A DNA stretch of 64,000 nucleotides from Ophioderma brevispina (GCA_023653785.1 JAMKCH010041356.1:1-64000), one strand, 5' to 3'; counted from the first letter of the stretch, positions 47,046 to 61,270 are shown. The notes: generated from the letters alone by a model not told the origin. Numbers and translations are program-made.

Positions 47046-50000
47046 TTCAAAGGTTGAATTAATATTCGTTCTTGCCATCCATCGCTGACCAGATCACGGG
47101 CTGAAAAGCGCAAGCTTCTCACTGGGTGACCCACTTACAGAATAAAATGATGATTGATCTAAGGGTGAAGTAGTAACAGTCATGAATGATTATAAAAAAG
47201 ATAATGGATTGTTTTGATGGCGTCTAATTTTAAGCCAGAAACACACAGAATGCTGGAAGAAGCCTGTGATTCATTGGGTGCCACAGCGCATGGCTGCAGA
47301 AATGGCAATATAAAAATGCTTAAACCCAGAAGGCGCGTAAACATACCTATTATTGACAGTATAGTCCCTAGTTAACCCGTCACATTACACCCTATAAATA
47401 GTTCCCTGTGCCTAACATTATTTCATAATGCTTTTAATAATTCATCATTCTCTTAGAATCAATTATTTAATGAATTACTCCCCGGCTAAATAAAACTTTA
47501 AATCAATACTGATGATAAAATTATCTTCCATTCCTGTTGGTTGACAACAGTCTGCGCTTCGAAGTTATGGTCGAAAATGTAACTTCGCAGAATTGATTTT
47601 CTTCTGATATTTTTAATGTATGTTTATTGTCTTCTCAAACTTCCTACTTATAACGTTTTCCCACTTTCAAATTTTATATTCAAAAAAGTAATTTAGATTT
47701 TGATTTTAATTTTCACAATTATTTTGTTAACATTCGTATTTATTTAGTTAGTTGCTTAGGGTTATTTTGTTATTATTAAGTTTTAGTTATTTAATTATTT
47801 ATTTATTTAGTTATTTAGTTATTTTAGCTACTCCTTATTATTAGTATTGTTGCTATTCAAATTTGAATTTTATTACCGAACTTCGACGACATGAAGTAAA
47901 TGATGACCAACATAACATTTAAAATTGATTATGTAAGTACGAATAGGCGAGTACGATCACCATACAAACAACTATGTGTATGTGTAAGTGTGCCCCTATT
48001 TGCATCCACCATTGTTAATGCTATCAAACTAGAAAGTACTTTTTGTTTTCGTTGTAAGCAGGCTCATCTGATTTGCCTTTGGCTTTGCATCACATTTTAA
48101 ATGGTATTAAAACAGAAAGCTACAGTGTTTTCATTGTAAGAGGCTATGATAAATCGACGATTTTAAGAGATTATTACTTTTTTATTGTGGTCACTAACTT
48201 TGTTTGTAGTAACTCTTGGCGCGGGCTTTTCAAGCAATCACGTGATATAAAATGTAAAAAAGCTTACTCAAGGCGAACACAGATCAAATAGATTTAAGGC
48301 CAGCTTTCGGGCGCGAATCGCTCGTCAGTTGTCACCCAATTAGAGTCTGTCTTTGACAGAGAGGTAGATCCTTTACTTCGGACAGTACCGAACTGAAAAT
48401 GCTGTAATCCTTTCACCATTTGCCTAATCGTTCAATAAATGTGCGTCCTGCGATTAATATTAATGTTCGGTTAATAGGTGTTTTAAATAGCTTCCGATCC
48501 CAATTGAAAAAAGGTTTGTAATAAATTGCTTTTGGTTACTTTCTGACCAATGAATTAGTTTGTTTTCTATTACCCAATAGATCGCCTTCTGCCGACAATA
48601 ATATAGGCCAGTTATTTCAAACGGCCCCATGTAATTCCCAAAAACCCATTTCTCAAGAATCTTTCAGAGCTCTTCAATGCTAATTGTTTATAACCCAAAT
48701 GTATTCTATGTTCCAATGGTGATGTGAACTAGAGGATTGTGGCTAACATTAGTAATGAAACCAAAGCTTCTTAACTTGAGATTACATTTATGTAACAAAT
48801 ATCATGAAATTCCGAATGCATGCACATGCTCCTCAATGAATCGTGCCCTCTTTTCATCGGTTGAATGCAATTTTCAAAGCAAGGTAGCCAGGAGAAAATG
48901 CGAGTACGAGCATTTATTATTAAATACACTTTTTACGCCCAACTTCGGTGAATATATTTACTTGTTTGAAGTTATATTGCATATAATTTGAATCTGACAT
49001 TATATTAGCGTAAGAAAACACCGCAATGCAAAATATAAAAGTATCAAATATTGAGGTTTTTTGTATAACTTAGGACGTCTGTAAAAAAAAGTGTAACACT
49101 TACGATTAATCGTCGAGTCAAACGAGTGCGCACTAAGTTGCTGTGGAAAATTGCCATTACAACCATCCAATTTCCCCCACAGCCCACTTATCATTAATTG
49201 TCGTCACTAAATGACCAACTATTACTTTAAGTTCATTACTATACGTCGTGGTTTATATTGATTAAGTCTGTGCGGCGGAAGCCTTGCAATTTCAATTAAA
49301 ATCAAGGTGGGGCGCCTGTGTGGCAAATTCAAATCTGTATCTTCCTTAGTTCATGGTAGATACTAATCTGAATTGTTATTTAATGGAACGGTTTCTGACT
49401 ATGAATTATTGATTACAAAATGCTAGATTCTTCAAGAATCATGCATTTCAAAATCGGGCTTAACGGCTCATGTACCCCAAAGGACACATGCGGGACTCTA
49501 TGCCGACTCACTGAATTATTAAATGCAACATCAAAAGATTAGAAGAAAGGCCCCATCCCGGTCCCTCAGATGGAAGTTAGCTTGTCAGCTTATAACTGGC
49601 GCCCATTTGCAGATTTAAATTAACGGTAAAGTGTTCCCAAATAAGAAACAAACACTGATTACATTACGTGATTTCAATACATTGAATTAAGTAATGTCTC
49701 TCGTCCCAAAATTAATGTATACATTCATGCACTGGTAATGTATTAATAATTAGGAGGTTTAAAAAACGGAATAATGTGTACAATAAAAGTTTCGGTTCTT
49801 TGTCCCTTGAATCGCTGTGGGATTGCAAGAAAACACCCTGTTGACATGTGAACACCGCTTGTGCTGCACATGTAAAACCATATAGTAAAGGTATGATTAT
49901 ATAAAATTATTAAAGAAAATATCGTTTTGAAATGTTTTTCCTATTCGCAAAAGGCATCTAAGTTCCGCAAAGGATATCTTTTTAACATGATCTGTAATAG

Positions 50001-50055
50001 AATAATATCAAATGCATAGTATCTTTCTACATTTAGTCATTTTGTCCAGTAAATC
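47046..50055. other. non-coding part of copy B
   Basis: Matches 35340-38447 of copy A without A's SINE. Contains the TTAGTTAT-type repeat at 47745-47832. No conserved reading frame. Confidence 0.65.
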
Positions 50056-50059
50056 CTTA

Positions 50060-53000
50060 CATGATGGTCGTTCGTCCGTGCAAGTCCAAAATCACCGTGG
50101 AAGATCAGTCTTTAACCAGCTGATAGCTTCACCATCCAGGCCGACCAGGCCTGGAATTCCTCTCTGGGACTTGTAGACCTCACAGTAATCTATGATTGTG
50201 GCTAATTGTTTGTGGCTGTCCACAGTCGCAGTTTGGTGAAAGTTCTACACGACTTGTGAAGGAAGTTCTTTGTACAACCAACGCCAGTTCTAAGTCTGTT
50301 AATGTTGACCCATGCTTACCTATCAGGGTTACAGTCCTCGGGCTTGCTAGATGGGCTGTCACAAACTGCTTTAGGTTCAAAGTAGAGGATGACAGTGCTC
50401 ATACCATCTGTATGATCCAGGATGATCGATGGGATATATGACGCAAGGTCATGGATTGGGTTAGCAAGTGATTCCGGGTTCTCTGATACTCAAAGGGTGT
50501 TGGTGGGGGGATTAGGCTACCCATGTTCATCCATTCTTGGCAGCTTGATCGTCTGAGGTTACCCCTAAGGTTTTGCAGGAGCTATGCCCAGGGACGGAAT
50601 TGGAAGATATTCTACTGGCGTCGCCAAAAGGCAACAACTAACAGGCTCATGCATCATTCAGAATGACATCAATCTTTGGTGAATGTACACTGTGACTCCA
50701 TACTGGTGGCAGCGTATTCAGCAGTGGGTATGCCAAGGAAAAGGTGATGTATGTAAGGTGTCAAAAGGATGCACCCCATCCAGTTCTGCAAGCCTTCTGA
50801 GGAGGTTGACACCAGAGACTGCGTTTGGCAGGACTGCCTGGTGTGTTGATTGAAAATAGGGCTGCGGTCCATTGTGACGCCAACGGGTACTTCGGTGTTG
50901 GGGTCATGTGACAGTTTTTCTCATCTAGAGTGATGTTAAGTTCTCTTTTCGCGCTTCGATTTGCAAGGTGGAAAACAGAACTGACGGTCTTGGGTTTGTG
51001 AGTTTCAAGTGCAATCGGTGTGGAAGATTGGATTAGAGTGATGAGGTCTTTCTGCAACACTGTTTCTAAGGACTCAAACGGAATCAGCAGCTATTCCACG
51101 TGCCGTGTCGTCTGGTAGAGTATGCGAACAATCTCCCTTTGGCATATCTGAGACGTAGATGTTGAAGAGGACTGGGTGCCAGGACCAGAACCATGGGGAC
51201 ACCATTCCGAAGTGCGCTTTCTACTGCGTGCCCCATTCGATGTCTCCAGGACGAAAGATCTGTCTTGGATGAGCAGCATTACTGTTGAAAACTTGGACAA
51301 GCTTGACATCAGGGACAGGATTTTGAATAGCTTGAGGTAGAGACCTCGATATCAGACTGTATCGTAAGCAGCAGTTAGGTCTATGAAGACTGCTGCAAAC
51401 TTCTGCTTCTTCTAAAAGAAAGGCTGTCTCGATGTCAATAAATAGTCTTGCTATCTGGTCAGTTATTGATTTACCTCTTCGAAAGCCAGCTTGGGGGGGG
51501 TAAAATTTGCCTAGACCGTTATCATTGATCCTGCCGAGTGAGTTTCAGTCGCTCAAGCAGCTTATAGACTGTGGGGAGATAGTAGCGAGATGGGTCTGTA
51601 ACTCTTGGGTCATTTGCTGGTGTATTGGGCTTCAGGATTGCCAATCGACCTTTGAAGTCTTCCAATCTGGGAGGGAATAGTTGACGTTCCCATGCAAGTA
51701 GAAAGGAAGAGTTGGAGCCAGAGCACAGCCTCGAGGTTGCCATATTCTTCAAGATTCTGTATGGATGGTATCATTGACCAGGAGCTTTCCCATTCTGGAG
51801 AACTTTAATTGATTGGTGATCTCATAGATAGGTGAAATGTGGAACATGCGGCTGACGGTGGAGAGGTTTGGTAGAAGCGTTTAATCTCTGCATTAAAAGC
51901 ACGAGAGTGGGCTTTCGCCGTGGAGTGTGGTCTTGCACTTTCCATGTTGAACAATATGAAGCGAGTGGAGTTGCAGAGGACAGGACAATGCTTAGTGGAC
52001 AGCTACGCCCGGTGAGCTTGTGATGGTGTTCCAGGCCGTGCGGCTAGGTGGTGTAAAGTTGAAATTGGATATCTCCTCCTCCATCTGGTGCGTCTCTCTT
52101 TTGGCCAAGCAGATTCAGTCGCTGGTTGCCCTTTGCTATTCTCTCAGTATCGCAGTTGGTATTACAACCAATTTGTATAACTAGTCGCATTCCTTGTCCC
52201 AACAGGGAAGTGTAGGGATTCCTCTTGCCTCTTGGAATGGAATAATGTTTAGCGGCTTGGTGGAGCATGGAGCAGAAGTCAGATATGCATCGTTGATGTT
52301 AATGAAGCCGGGTTCTGGCAGCGTGGAGGACAGTTCGCTGGTGAGTAGTTTGAACTTGGACCCAGTTGGCTTTCCTGAAATTCCATCTTTTCTGTAGAGG
52401 CTGGAGATAGTGACCGTGATGTCATGGTGACAAGGCCTGGGCAATGACCTGATCTAGGAAATCTAGGGAGGACCGTTCTGGAGCAGCGGGATCGGATGTC
52501 GCTGGTGAACTGTTGCAGTCGGGACAGTCATGTCCCATGAACTTGCTTGAATAGAAGTAGGTGGATCCTTATATCTAACAGCAGTTGGAGGTCTTGGGCT
52601 TCAGTCCATTCAAGAGCCGCTTTGCCATTCTTGACAATGTTGGAGTATCCCCATGCTGCATTTCTACCAGTTGAAATCTCCGCAGACGAAGGAGCTCCGC
52701 TGAACTCTGGAAGGGAATTGAAGTCTGCCTAAGCTGGTGGTGGCTTATAGATGTTGGTGAAGGGGTTCCCATTGCTTCAAATGTTATCACTGGATCGCGT
52801 GAATTCATTGAAGATTGCAGGTTGATCTCACTGTATGCCTTGCTCACATCGGAAGCGATCCTATGCTTGTTGTGCGGAATGGAGCAAAAAGCGTCAACAA
52901 AAACATTCGATTTGCAGCTTCTCTTCAGATTCGCAGTGAGTTTCTTGGAGGAGGATGATATTCACTCCGTTCTCCCTGGAGCGCTGTAAGATGATGTCAC

Positions 53001-53115
53001 GCTTAGCATGGATGAGACCTTCAACGTTCAGCTGCAGGAAGTAACAAAGTTCCTCTGTGAGTAGTTCAGCCGCCTAGAATGAGGGTGGGTCTTCAAGATT
53101 CACTGTGGTTGTTTT
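50060..53115 (-). mobile_element. Jockey-like LINE, ORF2 with endonuclease and reverse transcriptase (copy B)
   Basis: Read from 53115 down on the minus strand. The endonuclease opens with LQLNVEGL (about 53040) and ILLQETHCESEE (about 52955-52920) holding the catalytic Glu. A YKPPP block and an AAWGYSNIVKNGKAALEW block (about 52680-52600) come next, then FPRSGHCPGL (about 52465-52435) with the catalytic His. The reverse transcriptase shows PKSYRPISLLS (about 51610), TVYKLLERL (about 51570) and a VLAP...AKG block (about 51175-51130). The DD box near 51115 is blurred by frame changes. FNQHTRQ (about 50855), AEYAA (about 50715) and an NRLRTGVG segment (about 50305) complete the C-terminus. The length suits a single ~1000-residue ORF2. 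No ORF1 or A-tail was seen. Frameshifts are numerous. Copy C is broken at other places, so some may be sequencing errors. Confidence 0.85.
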
Positions 53116-53119
53116 ATTG

Positions 53120-54690
53120 GTGATTGAGTCCATTAAATTCTTATTATATTTGAAAAAAAGTTGTAAATAAAAATCTGTACAGTAGTGACGAAGGGTCCAG
53201 TCTGAACTCAGCAGGAATATCCAATACGCAACAGTAGTGGCACAACAAAATGGCTCTCCAACTTTCAACACTGCTCCCAGTCCAAAGGAATTTAGGATCA
53301 ACCACGACGCGAAATTTAACGGAGATTTCAAAGAACAGGTGCCCCTAACAAATACGAAAATTCTGATTTTGGCACTGGTTGTAAAGGGCCTCTATATCAA
53401 CAATATCCTGATCGCAAAGGATTAAGCTGAGGAAAGTTTCTTTGGTAAAAAATTATGAGGTGTCCATAATTTCCTTAGGAGACAATACGAAATTCAGCTT
53501 TATGTTTCTATTGAATTGAAATATAAGATATACAATCACCTTTTGTTTTAATTTGAAGTTATTCTGTAGCCAATAAAACGGTAAGAATCTATGAGGGTCT
53601 AATTCTATATGAAATTACTTACATGTCACAGGAAAATTATGGATGACTTGAATATTGTGCACTCTTTTATTTAATACCTATACTACTAAAACAAGACAGC
53701 TAATAATTATATATATAATATATAACATTTACCAACACTATATACTTTAAGATGTTGTTGAAGAATAATTGCTTAGAAAGACAAAATCAATTGAGATTGT
53801 GAAATTCTGAGCATCACTAGCTACATAACAAGGCATTACAAGAAAAGGTTGACGTCCTTTCCTCTTGGCAAAAGCCATGAACTTTTTAGCTATTGAGTAG
53901 CTTTAGTGTCGTTTGATTAAGTATGGAATAACGTTCGTACAGATTCAGAAATCATGATCATGTCTATTGAGCATCTACTCATAACAAGAAAAGGTGAAAT
54001 GTTCTGGTATACTTAAATTATTCGTATATATTATTTTCTAATCGAAAATAAAGGCTATATTTTTTATCCTGTATAATGCATATATTTCAATGCCCAGTCA
54101 AGAATTGTATTCCGATTGCTGGAAAGGAAAACTTATTTTACGTTTAAAACAATTCGTCGATCTGAATTGTTTGCTCTCTCGTAATCAGGCCTTCATTGTT
54201 TATCGATTACTAGTGCTTTTTTACAGTACTACGCATATATTACTTGTGTAGACCTAGCAAAGCATTAAGTGTTGATGGTTGTGTTCGCTCTAGGAGTTCC
54301 TATCCATGGGGCTCCGTCGTATGACGAGCAAGTTTGTTTTCGTTTAGGATGTTATCACTTGAAAATCACGCGGATCGCATCATCTTGTTTTACGCATGCA
54401 ATACTTAAACGATTTTTTTATAATAATGTTCCTAACCAAAATTACCATGATTTGAAAATTGCACTATTACTCGAGGTAATGTTTGCAGATGCAAAAATAT
54501 CTCCGAGGAGGGTATCAGTAGCTTACGGGGGGGGGGGGTAACGATAGTAGCTTACAGACGTTCAAGAAAGAGCGCCTTTTCGCTAAAAAATTACGATTAG
54601 TTCTTAAAACTGGCATTCATGGAAACGAGATGAAAAGAGCGTGCCGTTAGCAAACAGCTAATCGTCGCGGTGAAGTCAAGCAAATTCTAA
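53120..54690. other. non-coding part of copy B, right of the LINE
   Basis: Resumes homology with copy A at 38756 (single TTAA near 53132) and continues to the tandem joint near 54690. A G-run lies at 54522-54538. The 90-codon frame at 54269 is not kept in A or C. Confidence 0.65.
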
Positions 54691-54699
54691 TGGCGATCA

Positions 54700-55256
54700 C
54701 TGAATTATAACGAACATCAAAAGATTTGAAGAAAGGCATCGGTCCTCTGATGAAGTTAGATTTTTTGTCAGCTTATAACTGGCGCCACTTCTGGCGATTT
54801 ACATACCGGTAAAGTGTTCCAATAAGAAAACAAAAACCTTGATTACATTCTTGATTTCAATTACATTGAATTAAGTAATCGTCCTCGCAATTATGTAACA
54901 TTCATGCACTGGTCATTGTAATTTTTTTTTTTTTTTTTTAATTGTAAGGTTAATAAAAAACGAATAATGTGTAATAAGTTTTCGTGTTGTCCCATGGGAA
55001 ATCGCTGTGTTATTGCAATAACATCCCTTTACATGTAGAAACCCGCTTTTCGGGTGCTGCCACTTTAACCATATAGTAAAGTCCTGAATATAAAATTATT
55101 ACGAAAATAATCGTTTTGAAATTTTTTTCCTCTTTTGCAAAATCATTCCTAGATGTCCGCAAGGATATTCTTTTCTAACAATGATCTGTAATGCCATAAT
55201 ATAAATAGGCATAGTACCTCTTTCTACATTTAGTCATTTTTTTACATTACTCCTAC
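54700..55256. other. non-coding start of copy C
   Basis: Matches 49506-50059 of B. Contains a T-run at 54912-54928. No gene. Confidence 0.65.
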
Positions 55257-58200
55257 TTATGGTCGTTCGTGTGCGTTCAGTCCCAAAATCACAGTGAAGA
55301 TCCGTCTTAACCATATCTGTAGTTTTCATCATCCGGTTGATCAGGCTGAATTTCCTCTTGGGGACTGTAGACCCGCCAGCCATCTATGATTTGGCTAATG
55401 GTTTGTGGCTCCCACTCGCAGTTTTGGTGAAAGTTCTACTCCGGTCTTGTGAAGTTCTTTGTACGACCAACGCCGTTCTGAGTCTGTTGAAGGGTTGACC
55501 CCATGCTTTCCTATCAGGTCGCACAGCCTTTGGGCTTTGCTAGATGGCTGTTGCCCACAAACTGCTTTAGGTTCAAAGTAGAGGATGACAATTGCTCCTA
55601 CCATCTGTATGATGCAGAATGATCGATAGGGATACTGTGACTGCAGTGTCATGGATTGGGTCGCAAAGTGGATTCCGTGAATTCTCTGATCCTCAAGGGT
55701 GGTTGGTGGGGGGGATTAGGCTGCCAGGTTCATCACATTTCCTGGCGAGCTTGGATCGTCCCTGAGGTTCCGCCTAATGTCAGGAGCTATGCCAGACAGA
55801 GTGGGAAGATATTCTACAGCGTCGCCAAAAGGCAACAATTTAACAAGTCTCCATTTCAGTCATTTCAGACGAACATCAACTTGTGTGCATGTACACCTGT
55901 GACTCATACTGGTGCAGAGTATTCAGCAGTGGAGTATGCCTAGGCAACCAGTTGATGTATGTACGGTGTCAAAAGATGCACCCCCATCCCCGTTCCTGCA
56001 TCCTTTCTGAGAGTTGACACGAGACTTTGCGTCTTGGCAGCCACTGCCTTGGTGTGTTTGATTGTAAAGTAAGCTTGGGTCCATTGTGACGCGCAACTGG
56101 TACTTCGTGTTTGGTCCTGTGACAGTTTTTCTCCACTAGAGTGATTTTAAGTTCTCTTTTTTGCGCAGTCGATTGGCAAGGTGAAAACAGAGCTGCGACG
56201 GTCTTGGGTTGCTGAGTTTCACGTGCCATCGGTGGAAGAATTGGCTTACAGTGATTAGGTCCTTTCTGCAACACTGGTTTCTAAGGACTCAAAGGAATCA
56301 GCAGCTTCCAGGTGGCCATGTCGCTGCGTAGAGTACTACTGCTGAAACAAGCTCCCTTTGGCATATCGTGAAGAACGTAGATGTTAAGACTGTGCCCAGG
56401 ACGAACCCTGTGTAACCATTCCCGAAGTTTGCCTTTCTACTTCTGCGTTGCCATTTGATGTCTCCCAGGACGAAAGATCTGTCTTGGATGAGGCAGCATA
56501 ATGAACTTGACAAGCTGACAATCAGGGAAGATTTTGATTAGCTTGAGGTAGACCTCGTGATATCAGACTGTATCTTACGCAAGGCAGTTAGGTCTATGAA
56601 GACTGCTCCAAACTTTCTGCTTCTTCTGGAAGGCTGTCCTCGATGTCATAAACGAGTCTTGCTATCCTGATCAGTTTTTGATTTACCTCTTCGAATCCAG
56701 CTTGGGTGCGGGGTAAATTTGCCTCGCCGTATCATTGATCCTGCGAGTATCAGTCGCTCAACCAGCAAGCTTATAGATGTTAGATAGTAGCGAGATGGGT
56801 CTGTACCTCTTGGGCTCATTTGCTGGTTTCTTCTTGGGCTTAAGGATTGCAATGACCTTTGAATTCTTCCATCTGAGGGAATATTTGACGTTCCATTGCA
56901 AGTAGAAAGGAAGAGTTGGAGCAATCGCACCAGCTTTCGGCGGGTGCCATATTCTTCATTCAAGAATTCTGTATGGATGTTATCGTTGCCAGGAGCTTTT
57001 CACATTCTTGAGAACTTTATTGTTTCGGTGACTCCAATCGTAGGTGAATGGTTGGGCCATGAGATGACGTGGAGAGGTTTGTAGAACTGTTAATCTCTGC
57101 ATTAACAGCACGAGAGTGGGCTTTCGGCCTGTGGAGTGGGTCCTTGCCCACTTCCATTGTTGAACAATTACGAGCGATGGAGTTTGCAGAGACGGACACA
57201 CTGCTAGCTTGGACAGCTACGCCCGTGAGCTTGTTGATGGTGTGCCAGGCCTTGCGGCTTAGGTGGGTAAAAAGTGATATTGATTCTCCTCCTCCCATCT
57301 GGTGCGTTCTTTCAATTGGCCAAGCAGATCCATTAGCTGGTTGCCCTTTTGCTATTCTCTCAGTATCGCATTTGGTATTACAATACACTTTATAACTCGC
57401 GTCTCCTTCCTTGTCCAACGGGAGTGTAGGATTCCTTCTTCGGCCTCTTGAATGGAATGTTTATCTGCTTGGTGGAGCATGGTGCAGAAGTCAGAATATG
57501 CATTGTTGATGTTAGATGAAGCCGGGTCTGCAGCGTGGGATGACAGTTCGATGTGAGTATTTTGTTTGAACTTGGACCATTTGGCTTTCCTTAAATTCCA
57601 TCGCTTTCTGTAGAGGCTGGAGATCGGGACCCTTGTATGTCCCTGTTGACCAATAGTGCGGGCAATGACCTTATCTAGGAAATCTAGGGAGGACCGTTCT
57701 GGATCGAATGTCGCTGGTGACTGTTTGACAGTCGGGACAGGTCCATGTCCCATGACTGCTTGAATAGAAGGTAAGTTGTGATCCTTCCTATCAAACAGCA
57801 GTTGGAGGTCTTGGCCTTCAATCCCATTCATAGCCTCCTTTGCCATTCTTATCAATGTTGGAGTATCCACATGCTGTATTTCTACAGTGGGAAATCTCCG
57901 CATACGAAGAGCTCCGCTGACTACTGGAAGGGGGAATTGAGTCCTGGCCTCACATCTTGGTGGTGACTTCATAGAATTTGGGGAAGTGGGTTCCATTGCT
58001 TCAATGTTATCCACTGGATCGGTGATTCCCACATGTTGAAGTTGCAGGTTTGATCTCATTGTATGCCCTTGCTTCACCTAGGAAGCGATCCCACGCTTGT
58101 TGTGCGGATGAAGCAAATAAGGTCAAACCTTCGATTTGCAGCTTCTCTTCAGATTCGCAGATTTCCTTAGAGGATGATATTCACGTCCGTTCCCTCCCCG

Positions 58201-58355
58201 GAGAGCTTTAGATATGTCACGCTTAGCAATGGGTGAGACCCTGCCACGTTCATCTGCAGATACAGACTTGGTGCTTGCCATAAGGGAAGTTCCTCTGTGA
58301 GTAGTTCAGCCGCCTAGAATTGAGGTGGGTCTCATAGTTCACTGTGGTGTTTTTA
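55257..58355 (-). mobile_element. Jockey-like LINE, ORF2 (copy C)
   Basis: Same element and orientation as 50060-53115. The longest surviving frame (58077-57352, 241 codons) covers the endonuclease. It includes AKEAMNGIEGQDLQLLFDRK, and ISSLYRKRWNLRKAKWSKFK where Jockey-type proteins have a basic WNFRKANW block. Further down, the RT fingers appear as TDPSRYYLTSISLLVERL (about 56800-56745), with a QDRSFVL block (about 56480) shared with B. SAVVLYAATW near 56330 is the altered catalytic-box region. A ~20-base extra segment near 58260 is not in B. Both copies are inactive as written, with breaks at mostly different places. Confidence 0.85.
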
Positions 58356-58359
58356 TGGT

Positions 58360-61270
58360 GATGAGTCCATTTAAAATTCCCTTATATATTTAAAAAGTTG
58401 TAAAATTTACCGTATGGCACTAAGGGTCCCTTCTCTGGACTCAGCGGAAATCCATACTGCAAATTAGTGGCACACCAATTGCTCTCCAATAAAACGCTGT
58501 CCCAGTCCCAAGGCTGTTATGATCACACGACGAAATTTAAACGAGAGATTTCAATAACCGGTTTCCTAACAAATACGAAACTTACTGATTTTGGCACTGG
58601 TGTAAAGCTCTCTATCAAAATATCCTTATCGCAAAAGGATTAAGCTGAGAACTGTTTCTTTGGTAAAATATGAGGTGTCGAATTTTCCTATAGGAGCCAA
58701 TCGACATTCAGCTTATGTTTTCTATTGAATATAAGCATATACAAATCACTTTTTTTTTAATTTGAAGTATTTCTGTAGCCAATAAAAGGTAACTGAATCT
58801 ATTGAGTGTCTAATCTATATGAAATTACTACATGCAAGAAAGAGGATGCTTGACTATTTTGACTCTTTAATATTATTACAATACCTTATACTACGAAAAC
58901 AAGACCGCCTAATAATATAGATATCATATATAACATTTTTACCACACTATTATACTTTAAGAATGTTTGAGAATAATTGCTTTCAAGAAAGACAACTCAA
59001 TTTGAGATTGTGAAATTCCTAGAGCATCACTAGCTCATACAAGGCATTACAATAAAGGTTGACGTCTTTCCCCTCTTGCAAAAATCATGCACGTTTTTAT
59101 GCTAATGAGTCGCAGGTCGTGATTAAGTATGGAAACGTCTTACACAGAAAATCGATAATGTCATGAGCCATCTACTCATAACAAGAAAAGGTAAAATATT
59201 TGTATATTAATATTCAGTATATTATTTTTCTAATCTAAATAAGGCATCTTTTTTGTAATCCTATATGCATATATTTCAATGCAGTCAATCAATTGTATCC
59301 CATTTACTGAAAGAAAACATATTAGTTTAAAACCATTTCGTCGATCTGAATTGTTTGCTCTCTCGAAACAGGCCCTTCCTGCCTCGATTAATATGCTTTT
59401 TTTACAGTAACTAACGCATATTATTTAACTTGGTGGTCACCTAGCAAGCATAAGTGTTTGATGGTTGTGTTCGCTTCTAGGAGTTTCCTCATACGCATGG
59501 GGTCCGTCGTATGTCATGCAAGTTTGTTTTCGTTTAGGATGTTATCACTTGAAAATCACGCGGATCGCATCATCTTGTTTAACCTCTGGCCTGACATTAA
59601 AACGATATATATGTTCCTAACCAAATATTCCCATGATTTGAAAATGCACATATTATCCTCAGATTTATGTTTCATCTGCAAAAATATCTCCGATGATCAA
59701 GTAGCTACGGGTAACGAAGTAGCTTTGGGACAGACGTCAGAAAGAAGCGCCTTTTCGTAAAAATTACGATTATGTTCTTAACATGGCATTCATGGAAACG
59801 CGATGACAAAGATCGATGCGTTGAAGCAAACAGCAATCGCGGAATTCAGCAAATTCCTAATTGCATTATATGGAACCTTAATATAAATTGTTGGGGTAAT
59901 TTAATTACAACTATAATCATCGTCTTTTCAGGGATAAACTTGATTTATTTGTTTAAACGTTTCCATAATCTAGCAAATAGCTCTTTAAGTTCCCACCTCA
60001 CGATCACAATATTTAATTCCCTTGTGTTTCATATTTCAGGTCCTCGCCATATAATTACCAATTAACCTTAAATTTCATTTGAATTCAAAATCCATTTTAA
60101 GGTGAGAGTACAATAGCGTGAATAGCCTATCGATTACTGTACAACTTAATTTTCCGGTAATAAACCGTAACAACACACCCCCCCCTAAATTTGCTTGACG
60201 GGCGATGCTAATGGTGAGGCTGAGTGACTGACCATCGAATAGTGTAGCTGGAGCAAGTTATGATAGTAATACACAATTTGAAGTTTAATAATCTAAACGT
60301 GTTTAGTCCTACAAGTAATCTTTACGAATCCTTCCCAAGATACACAATGGCAAATTTAGTCATGTGATCATATAGGGTAAATCATAATTGTCATCCTTAA
60401 GGAAGATATTTTTTGAGCGAATGCTTAACGGAAAACACTGCTGCTGCCCAAGAATTTAGATCACAATTTGAATGTTTAGATATGAACATTTTAGGCAAAT
60501 CAAGTATTTTTTTTTTCAGTCTTAATGTTTTAAAATTGTATAATCGACAATTTCTTTTAACAAACCAGATAACCCTGGGTAACAGTCCTCCATTTGGCCA
60601 CTGCAGTACTGTCTATCATGTTTTTCCCCGATAGAACGTAATGATTACATAATTCTCCAAAACCTAATTTTGACCGTAGATTGGTAACTTGGTATCTATC
60701 CTGCATGTTTCGACAGTCCAAGAAATTATTAAAACCATAAGAATTTTTTTCAAAATGTGAATAATCATTTCCTTCATTTAAACATCCAAGGTTTATGGCT
60801 TTCCATACTCTAAGATGGCTATAATTGATAACTTTATCTAACCTAGAGCTCCAATGTTGTTGTATATCCCTGTATCGATCAGGTAGGTTTACATATCATT
60901 AGTAATCAAAGAAGTCAATACATGTAATATACCATCCAGACTCCAATTGGGTGGCAATGGCACTTACTAATTCTTAATAGTCCTAGAGATATGTGTCTCT
61001 TTCTTTTCGCTAGGTTTTAGTTAGGCACCACTACTCCATCTTGGGATATTTAAAACGACTCAATGACACTAGTCTTAAGTAGAATTGGTCTTACTGGATT
61101 TTTGGAAGATATCATCTAACGAAAAACCACAAAAAATTATCTTTAGCCCTATAAAAGTGGAATGATTAACTGACCTTTAATTATGAATGGCAGCCATATT
61201 GACGACTTATCTAGGATTTGCCATCTGAGATATCAATCACTTATGATTTTAAGACGCTCTGATGAGTTTA
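58360..61270. other. non-coding part of copy C
   Basis: Matches B 53120-54690 and then A 40315-41755. No reading frame is conserved with A or B. The frames at 59458-59760 and 59772-60065 are not called as genes. Confidence 0.65.

Larger units (their letters stand above)
44490..54690 (+). repeat. segmental duplication, copy B
   Basis: Co-linear with copy A (anchors given there). It lacks A's 32100-33545 block, SINE and MITE. It gains an eight-unit tandem array and a ~3-kb LINE. One-base indels are frequent, often in homopolymers. Its last 5.2 kb (from 49506) is repeated directly as copy C; the joint is near 54690. Confidence 0.9.

Noticed and set aside
57069..57395. Plus-strand 108-codon frame
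   Set aside because: It is the shadow of the minus-strand LINE ORF2.
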